Positions 53,035 through 63,884 of a stretch of DNA of 64,000 nt are shown one piece after another. Each line of letters begins with the position of its first letter. Position 1 is the first letter of the stretch. The stretch lies in NCBI GenBank assembly GCA_029215795.1, contig JARDYH010000002.1, forward strand, positions 16,361,001 through 16,425,000, written 5' to 3'. This stretch comes from Anniella stebbinsi. Lineage: Eukaryota; Chordata; Lepidosauria; Squamata; Anniellidae. The notes beneath the pieces were generated by a model. It did no database searches and was not told the origin of the DNA. It saw nothing but the letters and a program-made list of their open reading frames with translations. The position numbers and the translations under genes were made by a program.

Positions 53035-53480
53035 TTGTGGCTCACCTTGCACCTGCCTGGGCTAGTTAGGGCGCCTCCTCCCCATTTTTATGAGCACATG
53101 GCGATTTGGTTGCTCTTTGTTCAGCTCCCCTCCGTTTTCAGCCTCCGCGTGCACTGCATGCGGCTCGCCCAAACTTGCTCCTGCCGGCGCCTGGACCTCC
53201 AGCCAGCGCCGCCTGCCCCGTCCTCCTCCTCGTCTTCCACAGCCGCGCCTTGATTCAGCCGCTGCTCGGGCTTCTTCCCGGCGCTCGGGCCCCCGGCCAG
53301 CATGTGAGTTATTACGGCTGCAGCCGCTGCCTGGGTTCGCTTCCACCTGGGCTGACGTGGTCCCTCCCTGTTTGCTTAGCCAGGGCCTGGCCAGTGGGGC
53401 TGCTGAGGCGGCTGATGGTATTTTATTTTCCTGCTCCCTAGACCTAGAGAGAGGGGGGCTTTACACTGAGGGTGCCTCAT
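53035..53480 (+). promoter_or_regulatory. CpG-island-like DNA with an exon-1-like end
   Basis: A GC-rich, CpG-dense segment contains a donor-like site (ccagcat then gtgagt at 53,304) in the plus direction. This looks like a vertebrate first exon and promoter. No protein or known gene was recognised, and it lies opposite to TCF4. Confidence 0.3.
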
Positions 53481-53806
53481 CCCCTCCAACCACCAGGTAA
53501 TACGGTTTGGCTTCAACTGACTTTTTTAACCTAGTGCGCTACCTCAACTTAATCTCCCCCTTTTTAAAATAGAAGGACTGGCACGTTCCTCCGCTCTGCG
53601 CCCACCTGGGAATTGCTGCTCCTGTGTGTGCCTGTGTGTGTGGTGTGTGTGTGTGTTAAAGTAGTGCAGGCCAAATGAACTGTCTCCAGCTGCAATCCAA
53701 GTCTAGTGGGGTGTTGGGGGGTAGATTGGATTTTATCTCTGGCTGCAATGATGAAATAAGTTGTTACTGATTTTCTATCCATTCTTTGGGTACTGATTTT
53801 GATGAA

Positions 53807-53962
53807 TTAGAGCCTATCTACACACGCAGGATAAAACACTTTGGAAACGTTTTGAAAACTGTCTGTGGAGCGTGTCCTGGGCCCCAACAGTTCTCAAAAC
53901 TGTTATAAACCGTTTTAAACCATTTAAAACTGTTTCATAGCAGTAGTGTAGATAGACTCTTA
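53807..53962. mobile_element. PIF/Harbinger-like MITE, family B (best copy)
   Basis: A 150-bp element lies between TTA duplications. Its termini GAGCCTATCTACAC and GTGTAGATAGACTC are inverted with one mismatch. The core carries gtcctgggccccaacag and runs of gttttaaac-type sequence. Confidence 0.85.
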
Positions 53963-54483
53963 ATTGGGTGAATGTGTGTAGAGAGTGGGTTGCCTTGGGT
54001 GAGTTTAAAAACTATTATCAGTTTTGCCATGGGTGAGTATGTTGGTGTGTGGTGGATTTGTATTCTATTTTTAGCCATTATGATTATGATTATGATTATT
54101 TTGCCTTGGATGAGTGTGGGGTGGATTTTTATTCTCCCTCCCCCCCGGTTAAGTGTGTGTGGGGAGTTTTTTTTTAAATTGTCTTGGGGAAGGGTGGGGT
54201 TTCCCCCCACTTTGGGTGGGTATGCAGGGGTATGTAGATTTTATTTTTTATTGCCTTTGGTGACCGTGTGTGAGGTGTGTGTGGATGATGATTTTTTTAA
54301 AAAAAATGTGGCTCCAAAACTGCTTTTGTGCTGATGCAGGTGATGATGATTATTATACTACATGCGAAGGGATATATGTACTCACAACTTTCAGCTCGGT
54401 TCCAGACATTTTTTTCTGTATGGCTTTGAGATTGTGATTATGATTATTTTACAGTGTGGCTTTGTGGATTCCTCCCTCCCCCC
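53963..54483. other. Low-complexity GT-rich sequence
   Basis: Repeated variants of ttgccatgggtgagt/gtggatttttattct form a loose tandem array with GATTAT runs. No gene. Confidence 0.5.
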
Positions 54484-54558
54484 AACCTGGTGAAATTCCC
54501 TCTTCATCACAACAATTAAAGTTGCAGGAGCCCTGTCCTCTTTTGTATCTGGTCATTC
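54484..54558. repeat. Family A MITE fragment (half element)
   Basis: Contains ggtgaaattccctcttcatc, aggagccctgtcctcttttg and tatctggtca. The other half is missing. Confidence 0.75.
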
Positions 54559-54763
54559 TGGGAATTGTTCTGTCCCAGCAAGATAATATGTGAGTGCATA
54601 GTGTGTCTTGTCTGAATGTGTCTGGATCTCCTAGGCTCTGAAAGCATCTTTCTGGAGAGCACCTGCTGGTTGCATGATCCATGAGGCCAGGTTCTGTGAG
54701 TGCACAGTTGTCCTTGACAGAAGGGGCTTGCACTTCCTAGAGAAAGATGCACAGACGTTAAGT

Positions 54764-54836
54764 GGCTGCAATCCTATATTCATTTATCTGGGAGTAAGCT
54801 TCATTGAAATCAATGGGACCTGTTTCTGAGGTTTTT
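54764..54836. repeat. Dispersed palindrome, family D (half)
   Basis: Reads ctgcaatcctatattcattt then atctgggagtaagcttcatt and tcaatgggacctg. Confidence 0.65.
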
Positions 54837-55604
54837 TTGGCCAGTTTTCTTTGGGTCCCTGATTGGAATCTCTGTTCTCTGCACACTGAGGCAGTGTAAA
54901 TTCAGGAGATATTTGGATAAAAGGAGGGAAGCCGTTAGTCCATTTTGTTCCATGGCTTTTGTTTGCAGGGGGATAGTATTTTATATTCTTTCTGAATGCT
55001 AGTTTGTTGTACTCGGTTTTTCTGCACTTATTCAGTGGTAGCAGTATGCTGAATCTGTAAGTATGGATTTGAGAAAGGTGATGGGGAAAGAGTGTTAAAT
55101 GTTAGGGAAGTTGAGACTATGGTCATCCAGTGAAGGATTTGCAGTCAAAAAAGATACCTGAGGGAAGGGGAGACTGTATCACACAGAGTATGGCAAAAGC
55201 TTCAAAGTACAGCAAAAGCTACAAATGTCTTTGAATGTCTCACTTGTTCTTTATTTCAGTGATTTTAACATTAAGATGTTATGTAGTTCAAGTTTGTTTA
55301 ATTATGTGCTGTGAAATCAGACGTGTGACCAAGGCCATGTTTGGGTGGGCACGCCCCCTTGGAGGGGCGGCCATGTTGTCCTCCTTTTTGGTTTCCAAAA
55401 TATGGTCACCCTACACTGGACTGTACCATTTAAATGTACAGGCTGCTGAATTTTTTAAAAAAATAATTACTCCACATTAAATAACATAAAAAATAACTAT
55501 ATGCAACTTACATACTAGCGTATCAGGGGAAAATATTCTTCTGTTAGTTCTCTATTTGCAGCCAGGTTTGTTTGTTTGTTTGAATCAAGGAAGTACTTAT
55601 AACT
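54837..55604. other. Sequence up to and past the right end of the 3.3-kb unit
   Basis: At 55,320-55,411 is aagggggcg-type inverse (cttggaggggcggccatgtt) leading to the atatggtcaccc terminus, a dispersed repeat end. No gene. Confidence 0.45.
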
Positions 55605-55959
55605 GGCCTCCTCCACACGAGACGTTTAATGAGCCTTGAAGGCTCATTATAAATTTTACCTCCACACCAGCGGAGCGCAAAACGGGCGTACAGGCGCGTT
55701 ATCTCCCCGATAATGCGCATTTTTGAATGCGCGTTAAATAGCGACTTTTATTTTGCTCCGGCCGTTAAAGCGCATTTTCGCGGTGTGAACAAGCGATTAT
55801 GCGCGTTAACGTCTTGTAAAGCGCTTTTTGGACATCAATTAATGCGCTTCGCCGCCTCTCGCCGCCTCCCGTGCAGAGGGATTAGGAGTAAATGCGCCTC
55901 CGCGATAATGCGCATAATCGCCAAACCGGGCGCAAAAGCGCATCCTTGTGGAGGGGGCC
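55605..55959 (+). mobile_element. CpG-rich MITE, family F, copy 3
   Basis: 355 bp, GGCCTCCTCCACACGAGACG to ccttgtggagggggcc, giving the cleanest GGCCYCCTCCACA inverted termini. CpG sites are largely intact, suggesting recent insertion or little methylation decay. Confidence 0.93.
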
Positions 55960-56039
55960 TTCGTGATACCTACCTAGGACAGTCGATTTTGCCGTCTCAG
56001 AATTTTATCAAAGCTTTTAAGGGCTAAATTTGCCTAACA

Positions 56040-56235
56040 GCTGCACATAGTTTTAATTGTTCTTATTGCTTTTAAATTTCCTACTGTCCTTATCTTGTTA
56101 ATACTTTAATACATTTTAGCTGTGTACATTATTTATTGTTTTATATTGCTTGAACTGATTTTATCTGTGCGCTGCCCTGAGATCCCAAAGATATAGGGTG
56201 GGATACAAATGCTTCAATAACTAAATAAGTAGATT
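56040..56235 (+). mobile_element. LINE 3' UTR fragment
   Basis: Ends gcgctgccctgagatcccaa then atagggtgggatacaaatgc and ataactaaataagtag, the usual 3' terminal wording of squamate L2/CR1-like LINEs. Confidence 0.65.
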
Positions 56236-56678
56236 TGTACCACTCCATTTGCACCCAAGAGTCGCCAGCAACCAGTCAGTCCCAACTGTACAGGCCTGTG
56301 TACAAATTTATCCTGTTAGGCAATTGCCACAAAAGGGGAATGTAAAGCCATGGGAAAACGTGCATTTTTAAAAAAATTGATTGTTACAGGTCTATAGTGA
56401 TGACATTGCATAGGCAAATTTTCAGCACTTACATTATTATATTTACATACTTTATTTAAAAGCCAGTTTGAATGTTACAGAATGGAATAAATATAAATTA
56501 ATAATTGGGTAGTAGTGATAGTGATTAGGCAATAAAATAGAGTGGGCAACTAGATTTAGGTGGGGTGTGGAATTGTCCCCCACCAGGCCTTCCATAGGTT
56601 GGATGATGTCAGGAAGCATGGCCACACACCCTGTTATCAACACCCTGCCCATTTTGCTTTTATCTGTGTTGAGATAGG
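56236..56678. other. Sequence without recognised feature
   Basis: Nothing recognised. Confidence 0.4.
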
Positions 56679-57048
56679 CACGGGGCTGTTCATACAACAG
56701 TAACCCACACTCCATGGTTGAGTGTGGGTTGATTTGAACCGTGGGTTATCATGTTGTCTGAACATAGCCAGGGTGGCTTGTTAACTATGCAGTGTGGTGT
56801 ATTTTCTTGAGCAAGCCACCTTAAGAACCCATGGCTTGTTGTTGAGTTGTTCAGGGTGGTTAACAATCCTTGCCTGCATTCAGACAACACAATAACCTAC
56901 CCTGCAGAAAACATGCTGTGTGTTCAGACAACACGCTAACCCATGGTTCAACAAACAACCTACAGTTCAAAACAACCCATACTCAACCACTGAGTGTGGG
57001 TGAGTGTGTTGTATGAACAGCCTCTGTGTTGTATGAATAGTCCCCGTG
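56679..57048. mobile_element. MITE with about 21-bp TIRs, family H
   Basis: The ends cacggggctgttcatacaac and tgtatgaatagtccccgtg are inverted, and the right end is duplicated (57,007-57,023 and 57,028-57,048). The interior contains ccatggttgagtgtgggttg and its inverse and several agacaacac phrases. About 370 bp, non-coding. Confidence 0.75.
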
Positions 57049-57371
57049 TTCTGTGCCTCCTTCAACCTGGAGAAAGAGACATGGCTAAGTCCCCCGTTTC
57101 ACACAGTGCGTATCATCTCCATGGGTTCATCCCCAACTGGAAGGGGAATTAGCACTGTTATTCCCAATCATAGATTGGAGATAACAAGTGGGGGTCCGCT
57201 AGGGAGATTCCACTATGAGGGGGGATTGGAAGCCAAACCCAACCCCCTGGATGGATGAATCCAAGAAAACTCCGCAGACAAGACGGTGAACCTCTGTGGG
57301 CTGGATTAGGTATATGGGCTGGAGATTCCCCTCCCATGCTTTAAATCGTGTTTTAATATGTGGATATAAAA
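57049..57371. other. Sequence without recognised feature
   Basis: A moderately GC-rich patch at 57,100-57,260 may be an unrecognised repeat. Confidence 0.4.
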
Positions 57372-57458
57372 TTCAGTCAGTCAGTACATACTTTATTGTG
57401 TCTTAGCAAATTGCCATTATGCACACTTACAAAGGAGGGGGAAAAACACTCTATACAA

Positions 57459-58244
57459 TTAAAACTCTGCTAGTAAACCAATAAGAGCAGGATCATTTTC
57501 CATACAATCTTTAAACTTTGTGGCACGTATTTGTAGAGCATTGACGAGGAATTTAGAAGTTCTAAAGGATACATACTTCTCAACATCAGACAATAAGAAA
57601 CAAACCTTAACAAGAGATGGCCTACCCTTTAGTGAACTTAACAATGGATAAATATATTTGGTTCTGAGATTGTTATACAATGAGCGTTCTAAGAGTACAT
57701 AAATAATATCTTCAGTTGATACAGAATTACAACTGCATACTCTATCCTTCTTAGGAACCCCCTTATGCCGACCCACCCAATCTGCCAGCGGAAGAACATT
57801 TAATCTTGCCCGAGTAAAGGCTACCCTCATTTTAATATTTGGTAAATCTACAAGGTATTTTGGAAAAGATAAATACAAAGGAGTAAAGGAGGCATAGAAG
57901 TTATTAGACTGGCAAGTCTTGATCTGAGCCAGCTGAGATTGCATCTCAGTGTCCTTAAGCCTTTGGAGCAGTAATACTTTAGCTCTGTCATAACCTTGTG
58001 TTAGGAGAAAAGAGAAGGAAAATCCCAGATTCATGGCAACTAACTGCATTTTATGGTTCCATGAGCTGGGGCCCATCTCTTCCAAAACCATCAGAAGAAA
58101 TTCTGATACCTGCTTGAAAATGATTCTTAGCCAGAAGAGCAGGGCTAGTCTGAGAGTTTCAGCTTTGATTGTCATTACACCCAATTCTGCATGGAGCAAT
58201 TCCAATTTTGTAGAAATGGGAACTGCAAGGAGTCTACGCAGAAT
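57459..58244 (-). pseudogene. LINE ORF2, C-terminal region
   Basis: The frame shifts near 58,310 and again between 58,260 and 58,200 (RAQNKF to LRRLLAVPISTKLELLHAEL). The last 248 codons are then open. The tail has RVCSCNSVSTEDIIYVLLER then SLYNNLR, matching the C-terminal knuckle-like zone seen in the fragment at 22.6-23.0 kb, with one expected Cys replaced. It stops at 57,459 and is followed by about 85 bp of 3' UTR. Confidence 0.75.
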
Positions 58245-59441
58245 TTATTTTGAGCTCTTTCTAATGAATCCAGGTTGGCCATAGCCCACAGTGGTGCTCC
58301 ATATAACAATTTTGGAAGAACCCTGGATCTTATACAATTCTAAAGTGGGCTGAACCAGATTGCCCCCTTTGGTGCGATAGAACCGCAATAGTCCATTTAA
58401 AGTTCTACCAGCTAACAGGGTGCTTGATTGAATCTGCGAAGACCATGTACCTGTCCACTGAAACACCACACCAAGATACTTAAATGAAAATACTTGCTCC
58501 AGTTTATTCCCATCAAGTGACCAGTTATGGATTTTCTTAGATTTACCAAATACCATAACTTTTGTTTTTTGGTAATTGATAGAAAGAAGCTCATTCTTGC
58601 AATATAAACTGAACCGCTTCAACAATCTACGCAGGCCCAACTGAGTGTAAGAAATTAGAATTGCGTCATCTGCATAAAGAAGGATAGAATATTTCTGGTT
58701 TCCTATTTTAACTGGAAAATAGTGATCACCTCTTAAGAACTCAACTACATCATTTAAAAATAAATTGAAGAGAAGGGGGGCTAGTAAACATCCCTGTCTT
58801 ACTCCTTTTGTAACTGGTACAGGGTCAGATAGATGTCGTCCATCAATTCTAACTCGTAAGGATGTTCCGGAATATAAAGCAATTATACATTTTAGCAGCT
58901 GCATGTCAATGCCCATAGATTGTAATTTGCTCCAAAGGCGTTCCCGTGGAATAGAATCAAAAGCAGCCTTCAAATCAATGAAGGCCACATAAACATGCTT
59001 TACAATTCCGGCCAAATATTTATCAATAATACATTTCAGCATAAAACAATTATCTAGAGTTGACCGTCCTGGGCGAAAGCCAGCCTGTTCTGGAGCAAGA
59101 AAAGCGTGATCTTCCACCCAATCCTCCAATTTATCAAGAAGAAACCTGGCATAAATCTTCCCTGGAACATCTAATAAGCTAATTGGCCTATAATTTGCTG
59201 GATCATTTCTAGGCCCCTTTTTGTAGATTGGGACCACAATAGCTGATGACCAATTCGGAGGTGAAATCCCGGTGCTGTTAATTAAGGAGAATAATGAGGC
59301 AAATATTGGAGCCCACCAATCAGGGAATGTAGTAAAGAGATCCGGTGGCAGAGCATCTTCTCCAGGAGCTTTACCATTTTTTAGTCTTAAGATTAGAGAC
59401 TTCTCCCTATCTACTGAGATATTTTCCAAACAGGTTCCCAA
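58245..59441 (-). pseudogene. LINE ORF2, reverse transcriptase domain
   Basis: About 390 open codons carry the ordered RT blocks. These are GKAPGEDALPPDLF, NYRPISLLDVPGKIYARFL, QAGFRPGRSTLDNCF, FIDLKAAFDS (motif A), GVRQGCLLAPLLFNLFLND (motif B), LLYADDAILIS (motif C, YADD at 58,676-58,665), SINYQKTKVMVFGK and FKYLGVVF. The catalytic Asp residues of motifs A and C are intact. The frame is lost near 58,310. This enzyme primes reverse transcription at the nicked target DNA. Confidence 0.85.
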
Positions 59442-60522
59442 TTACATTCTGTATAATCCTCAGTAGAAGCAATAGGAAGGTTGGGCTCATTAAATACCCT
59501 CCTAAAATGGCTTTCCCATTCGATCTTAGCAATGGTTCCCTCTAGAACAGGAGCAGATCTTTTTTCCAACCTTGCAAGTATATCCCAGAATTTACTTGGG
59601 TTCTTTTGCAAGAGTGCGAGGCCTAATTCCTTCCACTGTTCCTCATAGTATATTCTTTTTTTCTCTCTGATTAATCTTTTATACTTTTTGCGCATTTCAT
59701 AAAATTGAGGGGGAATTATAGAAGAATTACTAGTGCGATATGATTTTATAACTTTTCCCATCTGCCTTTTTAGTGTCTTGCAATCTTTATTGAACCATTC
59801 ATTACCCCTTTTGGTTTGACAATTTTCTGATAGGGATGCCTTTTTTTTAGAAAAAAAGTTCTAAGGGAATTTACTAATTGTACATATAATTGATTCACTA
59901 ATTCAATATTAGAAGCTTGGAGCAGGTCATTTCTTAATCTCAAAAATTCTTCTGAATATAGCCTGAGATCCAAATCAGCTTGCAGCAAGGGATTCCATTT
60001 AATCCGCTTGTCCGATGTTAAAAGTACTTGCTCAAAATTCAGATGCGTGGTAAAATTTGTAGTAACACTATTGGACCACTGCAAGGAAAATCTAAGTGGC
60101 TGATGGTCACTGCCAGCTACTGAATCTACTGTGAAAGATAGAAATGTTGATCGGAAAAGATAAGAAATCATCACGTAATCCACAATACTTGCACCTAAAT
60201 TACTTATATAGGTAAACTCCCCTCCTGAGTTATCTAGTTGGGAGCCATTGATTAATGTTAAATTTAGTTTTATTGCTAGTGTGAAAAGGATAAGGCCAAA
60301 GTTATTAATCTTCATGTCTTTGGATTTTCGGATTTTCAAGTCTTCCCATAGCTCCATTGGACTTCCTAGAGCCATTGCGATAGCCTGGTTAGTTGGACCT
60401 ATACGTGCATTGAAATCACCAGTTACCACTAGCGGGACTAAAGGGAATTCATGCTCAAACTCAGCTAAGTAATCTTCTAATTTGTTCCAACAATCTACGT
60501 CACAATATGGTGAGCTTCTAGG
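59430..60522 (-). pseudogene. LINE ORF2, endonuclease C-terminal part and linker
   Basis: After the MITE the frame reads VTGDFNARIG (GDFN, metal-site Asp/Asn) and later VAGSDHQPLRF (SDH, catalytic Asp-His), completing the endonuclease. A frameshift in the T7/A8 run near 59,840-59,860 moves the frame. The linker then reads GNEWFNKDCKTLKRQMGKVI and FWDILARLEKRSAPVLEGTI. A second frameshift is near 59,440. Confidence 0.75.
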
Positions 60523-60842
60523 TAGGGTGACCAGATAAAATCCAGGTCAGGGCTCCTGTAACTTTAACAGTTGTAGAGAAAAGGGAATTTCAGCCAGTGT
60601 CATTTGTAGGCAATTAGTTCCTGGTGAAATTCCCTCTTCATCACAACAGTTAAAGTTGCAGGGGCCCTGCCTTCTTTTGTATATGGTCACTCTAGTATAG
60701 AGCATGCAGCTTTAACTGTTTTAACGAAGAGGGGATTTCACCAGGAACTAATTGCATACAAATGACACTGGCTGAAATTCCCTTTTCTCTACAACTGTTA
60801 AAGTTACAGGAGCCCTGACCTGGATTTTATCTGGTCAGCCTA
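60523..60842. mobile_element. Foldback MITE, family A, inserted in LINE ORF2
   Basis: A 316-bp element lies between TA repeats (60,523-60,524 and 60,841-60,842), with termini GGGTGACCAGATAAAATCCA and its inverse ending GGTCAGCC. The LINE frame before it ends in ATA and after it resumes in phase with CCT AGA AGC. Host coding sequence is therefore continuous once the element and one TA are discounted. The arms are near-perfect inverted copies; the centre has tatatggtcactctagtata, as in the copy at 5,606. Confidence 0.95.
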
Positions 60843-61194
60843 TAGGAGGAACATAGATATTAACAAAAATATAAGAATATGTTGGATTTTTAATAAGGAC
60901 AGCCATGGCACATGGGGCCAACCCTTTAAGCTGAATGATTGAGGCCTTAAAGGAGGTAGATATTAGTATAGCCAATCCTCCACTTGGTCTACCACCTTTG
61001 GAGGCAGAGGATGCAGGGATTGAATAAGCCACATATCCAGGCAACCAAATTTCCTGCATTAACCAAGTTTCTTGAAACAACAGAATTTGAAATTTGTTTA
61101 TGTAATATAAAAAGTCATTATCCTCTAGCTTATTCCTCCAGCCAGCCAGGTTCCAAGACAAACAGGAAACTCCAGCTTTTAATTGTGCTTTTTG
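60843..61194 (-). pseudogene. LINE ORF2, endonuclease N-terminal part
   Basis: The frame after the ORF1 stop reads SWNLAGWRNKLED, ILLFQETWLM and GGRPSGGLAIL, typical of the first third of an apurinic-like endonuclease. QETW holds the catalytic glutamate. There is no ATG in this frame between the ORF1 stop and SWNLAGW. An ATG overlapping the ORF1 stop (ATGA at 61,198) is in another frame, so a small indel or a non-standard restart is implied. The segment stops at VYVPPI where the MITE begins. Confidence 0.75.
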
Positions 61195-62634
61195 TCATAG
61201 CTGTGTTAGAGCCTCCATTTCAATAGCCTTTTCTGTAGTTACTATTGACCCATTCTTTAGCAAATGAGGATTACGTTGTGGTTGGTGTATTTCTACAAGA
61301 GTAGTAACTTTCCTTATAGCTTTTCCTTCTCCTACTTCATGGGGCTCCAATTTTCTCATCTCTAGCCAATTAGCCGTTGTTTGAAATGTTTGATTAGAGA
61401 CAACATTTCTATTTCTAGGGGAGACTTCAAAACTAACAAAGTCGTCCTGGCGCATAGTGTTGGCAATCCTATCTGCTTTGGATTGTGTAGTCAGTAATAC
61501 CACTGGACCTGGGTCCAACTCAGGCCTGCTCTGCACAATTAATCTTTCCCTTAAAATGGCCAATCTATCTATAATAGCTTTTTGCTCAGTTTGGGGCAAC
61601 TGATTGAATGAACCTATTAACTGCTCTTCTTCAATGACCCTGGAATTATTAAATGGGTCATGAGAGCAATCTTTCTCAGAGGTATTCATTGATACAGGAT
61701 GTAACTGAGTATCCTGATGTTCCTTACTGAAGGATATCAAGGGCATTTCTTTTGAGGTCCGATTCTCAGTCAGAAGGGATGACCTAGGATAGTATCTTCC
61801 CAAACTCTGGGAGTTATTCAGAGTCAAAAGTGGTTTCCTCACTGTATCCAGAAACACTCGATTAGGTAGCACACCTAACCTGGCCAAAAATTCCTTCCTT
61901 TTCAGTAATAGAGATGGAATTCTGTCTGAGCTAAATATTAAGATGTATTTTTGTATTTGAGGAGGGGCATATAACACTTCGATGAATGAAAGATCAATTT
62001 CCTTCATTGGTAAATGTAATAAGGTGCTAAGATGTTTCAAAGCACAGGTCATCGTGTTCCATGAGAAAGTACATTCTTCATAGGGATAAACAGTTAGAGC
62101 AACCTTATTAACCTGAAGAAGTAGATTTGGGTCCATTGAGAAACTCTTCTTAACTGTGGGAGGTTGGAGGGATATATCAGCTTTCTTCCTATTTGGTATT
62201 TTAATACCATCCCACTTCACAGTAGTTAGCTTAAGAAGGGAAGCAGAGCTTTCCCTTTTCATAACAGATATAAGGGTATCTACGTTATTTGAAATTCTTT
62301 TGAGCTCTTTATAAATATCTTTAACTGTTTTGGCCACCAAATTAGATTGCTCTGCTAGAAGTGCACTGTCACTAAGAGAAGTAATAGACTTATTAATATT
62401 CTCATGTCTGTTTCCACTTGCATAGTTATTAGTAGTAGTATTTCCGGTATGTGGTTGCTGAAGCTCTAAACTTTCAATTTCTAAAACATCAAATCTATTA
62501 AAAGTGGGAATCATAGGTTTACTATCATCTATTACCGACCTATCAGATCTAAAAAACTCATCAATTTTAAGCTGTTTGGTATGAGGGGGAGAAGACTGAT
62601 TAGAATTACTTCAGGAACGCTTTCTGGAACCCAT
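61195..62634 (-). pseudogene. LINE ORF1 (RNA-binding chaperone-type), with early stop
   Basis: The likely start is the ATG at 62,634, giving MGSRKRS and then TGA at codon 8 (62,613-62,611), as expected from decay of a CGA arginine codon. The frame then stays open to the TGA at 61,195; the next ATG (62,514) opens 439 codons. N-terminal codons 21-28 read QLKIDEFF, which fits the PCNA-binding PIP-box pattern. A heptad-like segment follows (from TVKDIYKELKRISNNVDTLI). Then comes a region from KVALTVYPYEECTFSWN to LGVLPNRVF that resembles an RRM-like core. No CCHC knuckle was seen. In other LINEs, ORF1 proteins trimerise and coat the element RNA. It lies directly upstream of ORF2. Confidence 0.75.
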
Positions 62635-62640
62635 TTCATT

Positions 62641-63880
62641 TAACATTCAAACAATTAAAATACTCTGACCTAAATATATATATGAGTACATATAATCAAA
62701 CACTAAACCTCCCGGAATTAAATTTTAGAACAATCAAACGAAAATACTTTAGCAAATATATTAACTTAAAGTCTATTAGTTTGTCTGGAGCCTGCCCATC
62801 CCAAGTGAAATAATAAACTAACAGGAGCAAAAAAGACAGAAGTACATACCCCCATTAATGAGTCAAAGGTCCTAAAGAAAATATCAAACTGAGGCTCAAT
62901 ACTAAGATGAGTAAAGGTTCTTTGTATTTCTCTCCAAACTCTTCAAGGCCTCTTCAGGATCACATTCCTTTCACTCCACCAACTTAAATTTGTCAAAAGG
63001 GTATTACAGCTTTCCAAGGACACCCTGCCTGACCTGTAAATCAGCCAGGCATGTCCTCTTCTTGATCAAGGTGTAAACTCTTTAGGGCAGCAAACCACAC
63101 TCGTCAAGCCGCAATTCCAAAGCGTCAACCAGATGACCTGCTTCCAGGGAGTGACGAATAGCTCTAATATGTCCTCCTTTGGAGCCTGGAGATTCACGAT
63201 CCTTGACTCCACGTAGGGTCCTTCCTCTTCAACTGATTAATAAGTTAGGGTATCAACATGGAATTCTGAACCTCTGTTCATCATCTCTTCTATAAGTCCC
63301 AGCAGAAAAATTTATCAATGGTTGTAAGCCAGGAGTAGGAATGTGTGTGTAACTTTACACGGCTTAAGTTGTAAGTAAACCAGGAAACAGTTCCTTCTCC
63401 AGGTCTTTTAGATTCCTTAACCTCTCTATTGTTCAAGTTTTATCATTGTTATTTTTACTCTCCTGATGTGGTTAGCAGGAACCAGCAGAAAAAGTTTACA
63501 AATAAAATTAAATTATGCTAAAATAAACAATGACAACAGCAGGACTCAAATAGCTCCGCAGCTTGGAAATAAAACATAGGCAACTAAAAGAATATAAGAA
63601 TGCCAAAGCAAAAGGTGACTCCCAGTATGGGCTCACAGCAGCTAAAATAGATAAGGCCCCAGCCTGCTGATTGAATCCTCGAAAAGGAGTAAAACAAAAC
63701 TTACTGATTAAACGCAACTGCTTGCAGCAAGTTCTTACAACAGTTCAGCAGAATGTGAGTATTTGGGGCAATTAAAACACCTCAAACAAGTCTTTAAAAT
63801 TCAGGGATAAGATACTCATTCCTTTGTATTTTGTGTGTGTGTTGGGTTTTCTAAATATCTTGCAGTCTGATACTTCTGGA
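62641..63880 (-). other. Presumed LINE 5' UTR and flank
   Basis: There is no recognised gene. The open frame at 63,508-63,717 (minus) has no known motif. The boundary between LINE 5' UTR and flanking DNA cannot be placed without other copies. Confidence 0.4.
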
Positions 63881-63884
63881 GGGC

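Larger units (their letters stand above)
52120..55413. mobile_element. Possible 3.3-kb TIR-bounded composite element
   Basis: The left end TA-GAGTGACCAGACGTCC (52,120) and right end CATATT-like ...atatggtcaccc-TA (55,411) share only a short inverted terminus (GRGTGACCA) with TA outside, like the smaller family A. The interior is unlike the surroundings: a GC-rich hairpin minisatellite, a long purine tract, promoter-like CpG DNA and a family B MITE at 53,807. No transposase was seen. The two ends may instead be unrelated partial MITEs with similar termini. Confidence 0.3.
57372..62640 (-). mobile_element. Nearly full-length non-LTR retrotransposon (LINE), inactivated
   Basis: On the minus strand are ORF1, an APE-type endonuclease, a reverse transcriptase and a C-terminal knuckle-like region. 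A 3' UTR with aataaagtatgtactgactg follows, the short ACTG repeat forming the tail. The layout and C-terminus suggest the Jockey/I superfamily (an ingi/Vingi-like clade is my best guess, not established). Damage: a TGA at ORF1 codon 8, a MITE in the endonuclease, and at least four frameshifts in ORF2. A presumptive 5' UTR lies upstream. Confidence 0.85.

Noticed and set aside
52224..53069. Open frame of 281 codons on the plus strand
   Set aside because: It runs through the GC-rich tandem repeat and the purine tract; equally long frames exist on the opposite strand and the product is low complexity.
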